From Tipula vernalis (Eukaryota > Arthropoda > Insecta > Diptera > Tipulidae): DNA of 64,000 nt. The notes under the pieces are model-generated. The model ran no database searches. It was given only the letters and a program-made list of their open reading frames with translations, and was not told where the DNA came from. The translations under genes were made by a program, and so were the position numbers. This document shows positions 32,253 to 42,623 of this stretch, one piece after another. Location of the stretch: assembly GCA_958295665.1 (NCBI GenBank), contig OY282558.1:329193106-329257105 (forward strand), given 5' to 3'. The first letter of the stretch is position 1. Each line of letters starts with the position of its first letter.

Positions 32253-35225
32253 TCAGGCGCTGCTGTCCAGTTCTCTCTTTTTCCGCTTCAACAAGTTTTC
32301 TACATATCGGGCCACTATACTCCAATTCTCCGCACTGTGTAGCATGATCCTCACAGCAGTCTCCGGTGACCATAGGCCAAGTTCCACTTCTAGACGGTTT
32401 CTCTCCTCTTCGAATACCGTACATGCAAAAAATGTATGCTCCGCATCATCCGTGTCCTGGCAGTGCGGACAGTCCGGTTCCGTTACAACTTTCACCTTAT
32501 GTAAGTACGATCGGAAGTACCCGTGCCCGCTTAGGAACTGCGTTACATAATACCCGACCTCGCCATGTCCTCTTTCAACCCAAGGCTCCACTTCCGGGAT
32601 TAGCTTCGCGGTCCATCTACCGCTGGTCTCCCGCTCCCATGACTCCTGCCAGCGGTTCATCGTGCGGGCTCTTTCAGATTTTCCAGCCGCCTCTTTGCTT
32701 ACTTCCTGCGGCCTTTCATAGATGGCCTTCCTCTCCTTGGCCAGACGCTTAATTGGCATGATTCCCGCTATGACCAGTACGGCCGCCTCCGATACAGTAC
32801 GGTAAGCTGAAGCCACCCGCAGCGCACCACGCCTCTGTACCTGTGCCAATCTCTTTCGGTACACTTCCTTGTCCAGAGCATCTGCCCATATTTCGGCCCC
32901 GTAAAGCAATACGGCCTGGGTTGCGGACATCATTAATTTTCGCCTGCTCGCCTTTGGCCCACCAACATTCGCCATCAGCCGCCCAAGTGCCATCACTCCT
33001 TTTGCCGCTTTGTCTGCCGCCCTTCGGATTTGTGCGAAGAAACTTAACTTTGAATCGATCGTCACCCCCAGGTACTTTGTAGATGGTCTTGTCTCTACTA
33101 CCTCACTGCCGATGAACATTGGGAGTTCCGCTTGTATCCTCTTTTTGGTGAGCATCACAATCTCTGTCTTCTGCAGAGCAAGTGTCAGCCCGTGTGATGC
33201 CATCCATGTGTTTACTGACCTCATCACCTGGTTCAGTTTAAGCTGAGCGAGCTTTGTGTCACGGGCAGCAATCAGCACCGCAACATCATCAGCATACCCC
33301 ACCAGCTGAGTCTCATCTGGCATCTCCGCTCGCAGCAGGTCGTCATAAAACGCGTTCCAGAGATCGGGTCCTAAGACTGATCCCTGAGCCGCACCCGCAG
33401 TGATCTCCGTGGTCCGCTCTCCCTCTTCTGTTTCGTACACCAGTGATCGATCATGCAGATAATCCCCTAGTATCCTTAACAAATAACTCGGTGCGTGGAA
33501 CAAGTTCTCCAGTGCGTCCAGTATGTCCACCCAGCTCACAGAGTTAAATGCATTCCGGACATCAAGCGTCACCAGGAAGACAATCCGTCTGGAGTAGTGG
33601 TTGCGGCCTTCAGCTATCCTAACCGCCTCGATCACCTTTCGTATTGCATCCGTTGTAGACCTGCCAAGCCTAAAACCAAACTGGTTTGGCGAGAGGTCAC
33701 CTGCAGCCTGGAGCGCAGCTGCTAGTCTCGGCTTGAGCAATCTTTCGAGCAGCTTGCCAGCTGTGTCTAACATACACAGTGGTCGATGGGATGTTGGATC
33801 GCGTGGGTCACCCTTTCCCTTCGGAATTAACACTAGTCTGGCTCTTTTCCAACGCGTGCTGAAAACACCTGACAGCAGGCATGAGTTATACATGCTTAAC
33901 AGCATATGCGGCTCATGGCAAAACACCATCTTGAGGATTTCACTAGGAATTCCGTCTAAGCCAGGGGCCTTTCCACTCTTGGCCGATAATACGGCTCTCT
34001 CCAGCTCATCCAATGTGAAACTAGGGATCTCCTCGATATGTTCGTAGTTATCCCTCGCTCTGGTGGGGTGACTTGGAAAAAGCGTTCTAACAATTCTTTC
34101 CATGGAGGAGCTATCCATGGTGCTAGGTGATTTTTGGGCTCCCAACTTTTTCGTCACCAGCTTATAGCCTAGCCCCCACGGATCGCGGTTTAAATCGTCT
34201 CTTAATTCTTTCCAGCAGCGAGCCTTACTGCTGTTAATCTCCCGTCTAAGCTGTTGTCGAGCCACCTTGTATTCGGATGATCTAAGGTTTGCTTCATTCC
34301 GCCTTCTTGTCCGCTGTGCCTTTCGCCTAAGCATCAGACATTTTCTCCGTAGGCCTGCGATGTCCGCAGTCCACCAATATACAGGTGGTCTGCCGTTACG
34401 TGCGTGTCTTTTAGGTATAGAGGCCTCACAGGCTGCTGTAATGCACGCCATAGTTTCATCTACCTTTGCCTCCGTAGCAGACCTTCCACTCACACCTAGG
34501 GGGTTCAGTCCTTGCGCGCCTCTGGATATTTCTTCCTTAAACCGGTCCACATTCCATCGCTGAAGGTTCCACTTTGGTACTCTGTTTTGCAGTGCGCGTC
34601 GAAGTCTTCTGCCTACATCGTACTGTATATACTGGTGGTCACTGGCAGTGTAATCCTCCATAACATGCCATCTCTGAACAAAAGGCACCAGTCCCTCGGA
34701 TGCTAAGGTAATATCCGGTATCGACTCGGAGTAGCCTGGTCGGCGGAACGTGGTGGTTGCACCAATATTTAGGACAAGGAGCCCGGTCCTAGCAACCATC
34801 TCCAAAATTAATCTGCCCCTTGTGTCCTGGTACGGCATCCCCCATTCAAGAGCCTTAGCATTGAAGTCTCCACCGATGAGGAGTTTTCCGCCCACATTCA
34901 TTATTTCGTCTTCCAACCCCTCGAGCTTTCTCTGAAAGACGCCGATAGCCTCGTTCGGGGTGAAGTAGCAGCTGAAGTAGTTCACACTGGCATTCCTTAT
35001 CCAAACAAATCCCTCCCCAGCTCCGTGGCTCTCAATGTGGACGCCCGTGTTGCGGGACCAAATAGCGGCGGTACCCAGAAAGTCCGAGTACCAGGTGGAC
35101 GTCTCCCTATTTTTATATTGCTCGCTGATCAGAGCAATATCCGCGTCTGCCTCAGTCATAAGCTGCTCCAAGAGTTGGTCGGCTAGCCTGCTGCGATGTA
35201 AATTTCCCTGAAGGACGCGGGTCAT
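32253..35225 (-). CDS. ORF2 of A3: AP-endonuclease and reverse transcriptase, intact
   Basis: 990 residues. Endonuclease (1-220): N8, E35, D120 and N122 in GGDFNA, D171 in SIPDITL, D196-H197 in ASDHQ; all expected catalytic positions are present. RT (about 420-760): SGKAPGLDGIPSEILK, RPLCMLDTAGKLLERL, FGFRLGRSTTDAI, catalytic D555 in VTLDVRNAFN, AQGSVLGPDLWNAF, and Y644-ADD. A C-terminal CX2CX7HX4C motif (CPHCQDTDDAEHTFFAC) lies near residues 917-933. There is no RNase H domain, as in R1-clade elements. The protein would nick the target and prime reverse transcription there. ATG overlaps the ORF1 stop (ATGA). Confidence 0.93.
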   Translation of the reverse strand: MTRVLQGNLHRSRLADQLLEQLMTEADADIALISEQYKNRETSTWYSDFLGTAAIWSRNTGVHIESHGAGEGFVWIRNASVNYFSCYFTPNEAIGVFQRKLEGLEDEIMNVGGKLLIGGDFNAKALEWGMPYQDTRGRLILEMVARTGLLVLNIGATTTFRRPGYSESIPDITLASEGLVPFVQRWHVMEDYTASDHQYIQYDVGRRLRRALQNRVPKWNLQRWNVDRFKEEISRGAQGLNPLGVSGRSATEAKVDETMACITAACEASIPKRHARNGRPPVYWWTADIAGLRRKCLMLRRKAQRTRRRNEANLRSSEYKVARQQLRREINSSKARCWKELRDDLNRDPWGLGYKLVTKKLGAQKSPSTMDSSSMERIVRTLFPSHPTRARDNYEHIEEIPSFTLDELERAVLSAKSGKAPGLDGIPSEILKMVFCHEPHMLLSMYNSCLLSGVFSTRWKRARLVLIPKGKGDPRDPTSHRPLCMLDTAGKLLERLLKPRLAAALQAAGDLSPNQFGFRLGRSTTDAIRKVIEAVRIAEGRNHYSRRIVFLVTLDVRNAFNSVSWVDILDALENLFHAPSYLLRILGDYLHDRSLVYETEEGERTTEITAGAAQGSVLGPDLWNAFYDDLLRAEMPDETQLVGYADDVAVLIAARDTKLAQLKLNQVMRSVNTWMASHGLTLALQKTEIVMLTKKRIQAELPMFIGSEVVETRPSTKYLGVTIDSKLSFFAQIRRAADKAAKGVMALGRLMANVGGPKASRRKLMMSATQAVLLYGAEIWADALDKEVYRKRLAQVQRRGALRVASAYRTVSEAAVLVIAGIMPIKRLAKERKAIYERPQEVSKEAAGKSERARTMNRWQESWERETSGRWTAKLIPEVEPWVERGHGEVGYYVTQFLSGHGYFRSYLHKVKVVTEPDCPHCQDTDDAEHTFFACTVFEEERNRLEVELGLWSPETAVRIMLHSAENWSIVARYVENLLKRKKRELDSSA

Positions 35226-36757
35226 AGCCGCCTTTTTGCAGCCTGAAGTGCCTGACGGTACACTTTACAGCTGCCCGAGCCTGACGTATGAGAAACGTCA
35301 GTAATTCCCTGCTCCATGCACAGAACGCAACAGCCCTGTGCAGTACACTGCTTCCTTTTATGTCCCGGGCCCATGCACTTGTAGCACAGGTTCGCTCTAT
35401 CCGGTCCCTGACAGTCCCTAGCTTGGTGTCCGAAATTATGGCATTTGTAGCAGCGTGTAGTCACTACTCTTTGCCGGACTCTGCAGTTTACCCATCCAAT
35501 TTTTATTTTGCCCATCTCTAGCAACCTCGCTGCCCACCTGCCCTCCATCTCAACAATGGCCACCTTTTGCCCTCGCGCGACCGGAAAGAGGGTGGTGTTC
35601 ACCGTACCCACTTTCGGGAAAGTCTGCTTCAACGCCTCTACAACCTCGGTTTTTTCCGTGCAGCTATCTATATCCCGAATCTCTAAGGAGACCGTATTAC
35701 TGAGGTTTACCACGTTACCTCCATCTCCCAAAGCTTCTCTCAGTATTCCACAAAAACCACTTTTGTCCTTAGTGTTCGGGCCTAACTCCAGTAGTAAGTC
35801 ACCGGATTTTGTTTGGCGGATTCCCTTAATTTCCGTCTCAGACTCGTCTGGTTTCACCTTACTTCGGATGTCCCTTAGCACGTCCGCGTAAGTTTTTCCA
35901 TCCACAGGCTTAATAAGCAGCGCCTCCGGGCGGAACTTCAGTGGCCGATTCTTCCTTGCCCTCTCCCCCTCGTTAGCAGGGTGATTGAATATGGGCGGTC
36001 TCTGTGATAAATCACGGCTTTGCAGCCTGTTTTCTTTTGCCTCGCGATTCTGTGCCGCCTTTGCCCTTTTGGACTTTTGCACCTGCCATTGTTCCGAAGC
36101 AGTACCACTTCGGGTCCTCTTGTCCTGCCCCTCGTTTAAATCGGCCGGACTTGAGGCGGGTCGTTTTTTTTTTTGCGTATTAGGGGTCCCGCGTAGATTG
36201 TCTTCTTGTGGTTTGTATATTTCCGGTTGAGACGGGCCTGGCCTTGGGGCCGATGCTTGGCCTTGTTCGCTCATCCCATACGAGATGGCGTCGATCGCTT
36301 CCTCCAGGATGTCCAGGCCGCGCTTGACATCCATGGAAATATTTTTCTGCTTCCCAGTTGCTAATTTCATCATTTTTAGCGTGTCTCTGCATTTACGCAA
36401 CAATTCTCTTATTGGATGTTCCACAATGGCAGCTCCTGCCGGGACTATTGGGGTTTGATTTGCCGACTCGAGTGACCCAGTCGCTTGATCGGTATTATTT
36501 CCAGTGCCAGCAGTGTTGCTGATAGCCCCTCCTTTTTCCGCCTCAATAGCGTTCCCCTTAGCCAGTGGTGTTTCCGCTGTATCATTCTTGTTTGATATCT
36601 GCGGCCTTGGTGTTACGGTCCTCACTGTCTGGATATCCATCGTTGACTGCGGTGGTGGAGTCCTCTGCAGGACGGCACTTCTCGCAAAAGTGATTTCCTT
36701 CTCCTTATCTGTAGCTCCGTTTGTTTGTTTGTTTGTTTGTTGTTCGAACTTATTCAT
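35222..36757 (-). CDS. ORF1 of A3, Gag-like zinc-knuckle protein
   Basis: 511 residues from ATG 36757, identical to the A1 protein except that CQGPDR replaces CKGPDR after the first knuckle. The N-terminal 100 residues are rich in Gln, Thr and Asn; a basic stretch (QKSKRAKAAQNREAKENR) lies in the middle; three CCHC knuckles occupy roughly residues 420-490. TGA stop and ORF2 ATG share ATGA, so ORF2 could be made by termination-reinitiation, a mechanism shown for the related SART1 element with a different overlap. Confidence 0.92.
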   Translation of the reverse strand: MNKFEQQTNKQTNGATDKEKEITFARSAVLQRTPPPQSTMDIQTVRTVTPRPQISNKNDTAETPLAKGNAIEAEKGGAISNTAGTGNNTDQATGSLESANQTPIVPAGAAIVEHPIRELLRKCRDTLKMMKLATGKQKNISMDVKRGLDILEEAIDAISYGMSEQGQASAPRPGPSQPEIYKPQEDNLRGTPNTQKKKRPASSPADLNEGQDKRTRSGTASEQWQVQKSKRAKAAQNREAKENRLQSRDLSQRPPIFNHPANEGERARKNRPLKFRPEALLIKPVDGKTYADVLRDIRSKVKPDESETEIKGIRQTKSGDLLLELGPNTKDKSGFCGILREALGDGGNVVNLSNTVSLEIRDIDSCTEKTEVVEALKQTFPKVGTVNTTLFPVARGQKVAIVEMEGRWAARLLEMGKIKIGWVNCRVRQRVVTTRCYKCHNFGHQARDCQGPDRANLCYKCMGPGHKRKQCTAQGCCVLCMEQGITDVSHTSGSGSCKVYRQALQAAKRRL

Positions 36758-37057
36758 TTTGATTCCCACGAGTAGCACGAGAAAAAACGGTCACCTACGA
36801 CAGAGCTCTGCGTTATCATAGGAAGGCTATGGGTTGAAACCGAATGTCGCCAAATTCGGAGTTCACATACTCGAGACTAAGCATCCCCTTAGCCATGCAG
36901 CCGTCGGCGTATGTCGTACCACCTTGACTTGGGTTGTGCTAGTTTTTTGGTCCGCCCCGAGTATTTGATTTCCCCGGTACCTGCCATATCTGGCGGGCTT
37001 TCCCCTATCCGCCACCTGGGGAGGCGCCCGATGGGGGAACTAGCAAACCCCACACGG

Positions 37058-37058
<1 letters not shown>
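36758..37058 (-). promoter_or_regulatory. Structured 5' UTR of A3
   Basis: In plus-strand coordinates, gggttgtgctagtt (36931-36944) pairs with aactagcaaaccc (37038-37050) as a 13-bp helix with one bulge. It encloses GC-rich hairpins including gccatatctggc (about 36983-36994) and cgccacctggggaggcg (about 37010-37026). A competing stem forms at the very 5' end (cccatcggg/cccg). The same layout appears in A1, A4, B2 and C1. R1-type elements have internal promoters, so transcription probably starts at or near 37058. Confidence 0.6.

Positions 37059-37096
<38 letters not shown>
37059..37096. repeat. (TAA)n array between A3 and C1
   Basis: The shortest array, about 38 bp, followed by 24 T (37097-37120). 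Confidence 0.95.
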
Positions 37097-37097
<1 letters not shown>

Positions 37098-37203
37098 TTT
37101 TTTTTTTTTTTTTTTTTTTTGAGGGGAGGTGAAAATGCCTTTATGCACGTTGTGGCGGACTCCCGTTTCCGGACTACCGACTAAAAACACCTCCCCATAC
37201 TTC

Positions 37204-37250
37204 AAAAACTAGCCTGGAACCGTTACTCACATTACTTCAAGCTAGTTTTT
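37204..37250 (-). other. Conserved 3' UTR hairpin, family C version
   Basis: aaaaactagc (37204-37213) pairs perfectly with gctagttttt (37241-37250) over 10 bp, with loop ctggaaccgttactcacattacttcaa (27 nt, written here as two parts: ctggaaccgtt, actcacattacttcaa). Confidence 0.75.
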
Positions 37251-37300
37251 TTTTTTGTTTTTTATGCTACCTTACGAGCTACCTCCTGGGCTATGGATTA

Positions 37301-40254
37301 TTATCCAAATCCGTCTTCTTCCGCCGCAAGATGGTTTCCACGTAGTGTGCCACTCGTTCCCACTCGTATATTCCACGGAGCATGATTTCTACAGCAGTCT
37401 GTACTGACCATAGTCCCACCTCCCTCGTCAGCAAATTCCTTTGCCCCCCCAATTCTGACACGAGAAGAACGTGTGCTCCGCGTCATCTAAAAAGCCTGGG
37501 CAATATAAGCATTCCGCCGAAGTAACCTTCCGCATCCCATGTAGATAATACCGAAAGTAGCCGTGGCCGCTCAAAAACTGGGTTAAATAGTATCCCACCT
37601 CCCCGTGCCGCCGTTCAGTCCAGGCGCTTACCCTCTCGATGAGTCTTGCTGTCCATCTCCCTCTGCTCTCTGTTTCCCAAGCACTCCATGGTGCGGGCCC
37701 TCTCCTCCAAGCTTGCTGTCTCTCTACTTATATTTGGGTTTCTAAAATAGACAGCCATCCGCTCCCTAGCCAGTAGCTCCATTGGAGTCACACCAGCTAT
37801 AACCAGAACTGCCACTTCAGAAACAGTGCGATATGCCGAGGCTACCCGCAGCGCACTCCGTCTTTGTACCTGTGCTAACCGCTTCCGGTACATCTCTTTC
37901 CTTAATGAATCAGCCCATACCTCTGCACCGTAGAGTAGGACCGATTGAACGGCCGACATTAGAAGCCGGCGCTTGCTCGCTTTCGGGCCCCCAACATTAG
38001 CCATTAGTCGACTCAGCGCTGTAACTCCCTTCGCAGCCTTGTCTGCTGTCCGACGAATCTGCTCAAAAAAGTTGAGTTTGGAGTCAATCATAATCCCCAG
38101 GTATTTTGCCGCTGATTTGGTTTCCACCACCTCCCTGCCAATCCACATGGGTAAAATCGTTTTGGTCCTCCTTTTAGTCAGAATAACAATTTCAGTCTTC
38201 TCAAGGGCCAGTGCTAGACCATGCGCATCCATCCAGCTACTCACGGTCCTCATCACCTGGTTTAACTTCCATTGGGCCTGTTTAGTATCCCGGGCAGCAA
38301 TAAGCGCCGCGACATCATCAGCATACCCGACTAAGTGTGTCTCCTCAGGCATCTCAGCTCTCAGCAGGCTATCATAAAATGCGTTCCAAAGGTCAGGTCC
38401 TAGAACCGACCCCTGGGCCGCTCCCGCGGTGACTTTCATCTTCTTCTGCCCCTCTTCTGTCTCGTACAGTATGCTACGATCGTTGAGATAATCATTCAGA
38501 ATACGCAATAAATATTCCGGTGCCTGAAACGTGTGCTCAAGTACGCTAATCATGTCTCTCCAAGCCGCGGTGTTGAACGCATTCCTCACATCCAGTGTCA
38601 CCAGAAGGACAATCCGCTTTGAGAAGTGATTGTGACTCTCAGCCCTTCTAACTGCCGAGACAACTTCTTGGATAGCATCAATTGTAGATCGCCCCACTCT
38701 AAAACCGTACTGCCTTGGCGATAGATCACCCGCAGCCTCTATCGCAGCCTTTAGTCTCTCCCTGATTAGTCTTTCCAGGACCTTACCCGCAGCATCGAGC
38801 ATGCATAAGGGTCTGTAGGATGAAGGTAAGCCAGGGTCACTCTTACCCTTCCTAATCAGCACCAACCGTGCACGCTTCCAGCAGGAGCTAAAGACCCCAG
38901 ACACCAAGCACGAGTTGTACATCTCCAGCAACAGAGCTGGCTCTTGCCGAAAGACCATCTTCAGCACTTCCCCGGGTATCCCGTCCGGCCCGGGAGCTTT
39001 CTTGTCCTTGCCAGCCAGTACCGCCTTTTCTAATTCGTCTTCGGAGAAGAGGGGGACATTTATTGCCCGTCCACAGCTAGTCCTAGGTCTCTCGGGGTGA
39101 CTAGGAAAGAGGCCCTTGATAATTTTCTCCATAGTAGCCGAGTCCATTACGCCAGTCGGTTTCTGAGCTCCAAGCTTTTTTGTGACAATTTTATAGCCAA
39201 GACCCCATGGATCTTGGTCTATATCCTCAGCCAGTCTCTTCCAGCAGGCCGCCTTACTGCGGTTTATGGCCCATCGTAGCTGCTTCCTGGAACTTTTATG
39301 CTCTGCCGATATGAGGTTTGCCTCAGAGCGGTTTTTTGCATGCTGTGCCCTACGTCGTAACATAAGGCATCTCTTGCGTAACTCCGAAATTTCGGTTGTC
39401 CACCAATATACTGTTGGCTTGTCATGGCGCGGTTTTTTCCGTGGCATGGATACTTCACAAGCGGAATTGATCAGGCGCATTGTAGAAGCCACAAGGTTAT
39501 CGGTTATCGACCTTTCATCCCTACTTCTCGTCCCTGTTCTCTGTACACCTCTTGCCAGCTCTTCTTTGAACTTCTCGGTATCCATCTTTTGCAGATTCCA
39601 TTGCACCGGTTTATCCCGCAATGGATTTTGTTTTTTACCGCCAACCTCAAAAGTAATGTATTGGTGGTCGCTCCCTGTGTAGTCCTCCATGACAACCCAG
39701 CCTTGGACGAGTGGCACTAAGGATTCGGATGCCAGAGTGATGTCTGGGATTGTCTCGGTATATCCCGGCCGGCGAAAAGTCGTAACAGAACCGATGTTCA
39801 CCACTAATAGTCCTGTTCTCGCTGCCATCTCAAGAATGCGACTTCCTCTGACGTCCGGCTGTGGCATCCTCCACTCGATAGCCCTCGCATTGAAATCGCC
39901 AGCTACGACGACCCGTCCAGCCACCCTAAGAATTTCGTCCTCTAAGGCGTCCAGCTTTGCCTGGAAGTCCGCGCTCGCCTCGTTTGGGGTAAAGTAACAG
40001 CTGAAATACTTTACCTCCATGTACTCGACCCAAACAAACCCTCTGCCTACTCCATATCCCGTAAGCTGCTGTGTTCCATCCGGAACCCAAATGGCGGCAG
40101 TACCAAGAAGGTCAGAGTACCACAGTGCGGCCCCCTTATCCTGATACTGCTCGCTTAGGAGCAGCATATCAATCTTTTTCTCGGCGACCAACTGATACAA
40201 AAGTTGATCGGCAGTTTTGCTTCGATGCATATTTCCCTGTAGGATGCGCGTCAT
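37301..40254 (-). pseudogene. ORF2 of C1: endonuclease-RT with C-terminal frameshifts
   Basis: Opens at ATG 40254 (ATGA overlap with ORF1) and reads 879 residues to 37615. The endonuclease (GDFNARAIEW, TIPDITL, GSDHQY) and RT (APGPDGIPGEVLK, LVTLDVRNAFNTAAW, GYADDVAALI) are complete. Near 37680, tttcccaagcactcc replaces the longer B2 sequence, an 11-bp deletion that throws the frame. Beyond it the zinc motif CLYCPGFLDDAEHTFFSC is still readable in another frame, followed by a second break in a G-run near 37445. The catalytic domains survive, but the C-terminal module is lost. Confidence 0.88.
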
Positions 40255-41864
40255 AAGTTGTCTTTTGCGGCCTGTAGTGCGTCCCGATACACGGCGCATT
40301 TACCTGAACCCGGGACATGGCGTAGATCTCCACTTTCCCCTCCCCTCTCTGAGCAAAGTATGCACTGGTTCACGACGGTGCAGCCTTTCGCCTTATGCCC
40401 GGCTGCCAAGCACCTGAAACACAGCTTGCTTCTATCTGGCCCTTTACAATCTTTGGCAATATGACCATAGCTAGAACATCTAAAGCATCGTGTAACAACC
40501 GCCCTTCTCCTTACTCGGCAATACACCCAGCCGATTTTAATTTTACCCTGCTTTAGGAGCTTTGACGCCCACTTGTCCCGCATTTCGACGACAGCCACTT
40601 TCTGGTCTCTAGAGCTCGGGAAGACGGTTACTGTTTGATCCTCTAGCTCTGGGATTTCTCGTTTTAGTGCTGCTTCTACCTCACCACTTTTTGTATAGCA
40701 GTCCAGGTCGCGTATTTCCAATGATACCTTAGACTCAAGGCTATGCAGACTAGCCTTGTCTCCCAAGGCCTTTTTTAATGCGCCGCAGAATCCATCTCTG
40801 CTTCTGTTGCTTGGTCCAAATTCAAGCAGGACGCAGCCGGCCCTGGTTCGCCGGATGGCCTTGATGTCTGCCTCAGTTTCCTCTGGATTAACTTTACTGC
40901 GAATCTCACCAAGTATTTCCGCATAAGATTTGTCTCCCGCTGGTCTTATCAGGAGCGCATCAGCTCGACTCTTGCGCGGCCTTCTACGCTTTCTTTTCTT
41001 TGGGTTTGCTTGGATGATAACAGCAGGCAGAGTCGAGCTACTATCTCTAGCTGCCTTCTGCCTCTCTCCTTCTTTCGCCGCAAGCTTTCGCAGTCTTCCG
41101 CTTCTCTTCGACTCCTGTATTTTCCACTGGCTTCCAGGCGTGTCCTCCATATTGGATATTATTTCATTTTGCTCTTTAGCTATTCCGTTTTTAGCTCTTT
41201 TTTCTTTGTTCTCCTCCGCCGGGCTTAAAGCGGGCCGTTTTTGCCTAACTGTTTGAGGAGTTTCAGAGCCACTCTTTCCAACAAGGTGTTGCTGTTTCGA
41301 CCCAGTCGTGGTAGGCACCAGAGCTTCAGCCGCTCTTGCCTTAATTCTGCTACTGGCCAGGGCATCAAATGCATCCTGCAGTTCCAGGATCCCATTCTTC
41401 ACTTCGTTGGATATGTTTTTCTGCTTTACAGTGGCAGTTTGCATTTTCCTCATAATCTGTCTGATCCTGACCATCAGCTTGTCTTCTTCCTCTCGCGTCT
41501 CAGGAATGTAAGGATGCCTGTCAAAGATATGCGCTTCAGACCTGGTCACCTCCTTTCCTTGTTCCGGATTCCCGTCTTTGCCTTCGCTAACCACACTGGT
41601 GCTCTGTACTGGTGCGGTGTTCTCTTTGTCTTGTGCAGATAGCATTTTGTCCTCCAATCCCTGATTTCCCCTTTCTGGTGATTGCGGCGGTGTCCTTAGC
41701 AGACAGCCACTTCTTCTAAACGGGCTTCCCGAGCCACCTAAACCCCCAGAACTGCTCGTCGCAGCCTGGCTGCCCACTGCAGCTCCCAAGAGATCTGCGG
41801 GTATAGCGGTGTTCTCACTAGATCTTCCATTTACTATGTTTGTTTGTTTATTTTTTTGTTCCAT
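40251..41864 (-). CDS. ORF1 of C1, Gag-like zinc-knuckle protein
   Basis: 537 residues from ATG 41864 (MEQKNKQ). It shares the family-wide blocks MQTATVKQKNISNEVKNGI and RADALLIRPAGDKSYAEIL, then KIGWVYCRVRRRAVVTRC. The three knuckles are CFRCSSYGHIAKDC, CFRCLAAGHKAKGC and CILCSERGGESGDLRHVPG with a final Cys. The N-terminal 150 residues are unlike those of family A and only weakly like family B, so this region evolves fastest. Confidence 0.9.
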   Translation of the reverse strand: MEQKNKQTNIVNGRSSENTAIPADLLGAAVGSQAATSSSGGLGGSGSPFRRSGCLLRTPPQSPERGNQGLEDKMLSAQDKENTAPVQSTSVVSEGKDGNPEQGKEVTRSEAHIFDRHPYIPETREEEDKLMVRIRQIMRKMQTATVKQKNISNEVKNGILELQDAFDALASSRIKARAAEALVPTTTGSKQQHLVGKSGSETPQTVRQKRPALSPAEENKEKRAKNGIAKEQNEIISNMEDTPGSQWKIQESKRSGRLRKLAAKEGERQKAARDSSSTLPAVIIQANPKKRKRRRPRKSRADALLIRPAGDKSYAEILGEIRSKVNPEETEADIKAIRRTRAGCVLLEFGPSNRSRDGFCGALKKALGDKASLHSLESKVSLEIRDLDCYTKSGEVEAALKREIPELEDQTVTVFPSSRDQKVAVVEMRDKWASKLLKQGKIKIGWVYCRVRRRAVVTRCFRCSSYGHIAKDCKGPDRSKLCFRCLAAGHKAKGCTVVNQCILCSERGGESGDLRHVPGSGKCAVYRDALQAAKDNL

Positions 41865-42163
41865 AATTGTTCCCACGAGTAGCACGAGAAATAACGGTCA
41901 CCTATAACAGAGCTCTGCATTATCATAGGAAGGCTATGGGTTTAAACCGAATGTCGCCAAATTCGGAGTTCACATGCTAGCGACTAAGCACCCCCTTAGC
42001 CATGCAGCTATCGGCGCATGTAGTGTCACCTTAGCTTGGGTGTGCTAGCTTTTGGTCCACCCCGAGTATTTGATTTCCCCGGTACCTGCCATATCTGGCG
42101 GGCTGTCCCCTATCCGCCACCTGGGGAGGCGCCCGATGGGGGAACTAGCCAACCCCACACGGG

Positions 42164-42465
<302 letters not shown>

Positions 42466-42550
42466 AGGGAAGGTGGGAATGCTCTTTACGCACCGTGTGT
42501 CGGACTCGCATTGCTGCCCTACCGACTAAAACCACCTACCCCTCCTCCTG

Positions 42551-42591
42551 GCCTAGCCTGGAACCGTTTTGCACATTACTTCGGGCTAGGC
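42551..42591 (-). other. Conserved 3' UTR hairpin, family D version
   Basis: gcctagcc (42551-42558) pairs perfectly with ggctaggc (42584-42591) over 8 bp; the loop again carries tggaaccgtt and cacattacttc. Confidence 0.75.
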
Positions 42592-42623
42592 CTCCTACTG
42601 CTCCCTCCGAGCCTCCTCTTACA

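Larger units (their letters stand above)
37121..42163 (-). mobile_element. R1-clade LINE copy C1 (family C), full length, ORF2 frameshifted
   Basis: 5,043 bp with complete ends: gaggggaggtg next to poly(A) and cccgtgtgggg at the 5' end. ORF1 is open; ORF2 is damaged near its 3' end by an 11-bp deletion and at least one further small indel. Its proteins resemble family B more than family A. Confidence 0.9.

Noticed and set aside
36504..36821. Plus-strand frames of 80-150 codons opposite the R1-type ORFs (repeated at each copy)
   Set aside because: They recur only because the element sequence recurs; they are antisense shadows of the ORFs with no domain content.
36945..37058. HDV-like self-cleaving ribozyme at the LINE 5' end
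   Set aside because: A P2-like helix is present, but I could not find a matching P1 or a clear catalytic-C strand by eye. Kept only as a testable idea under the 5' UTR finding.
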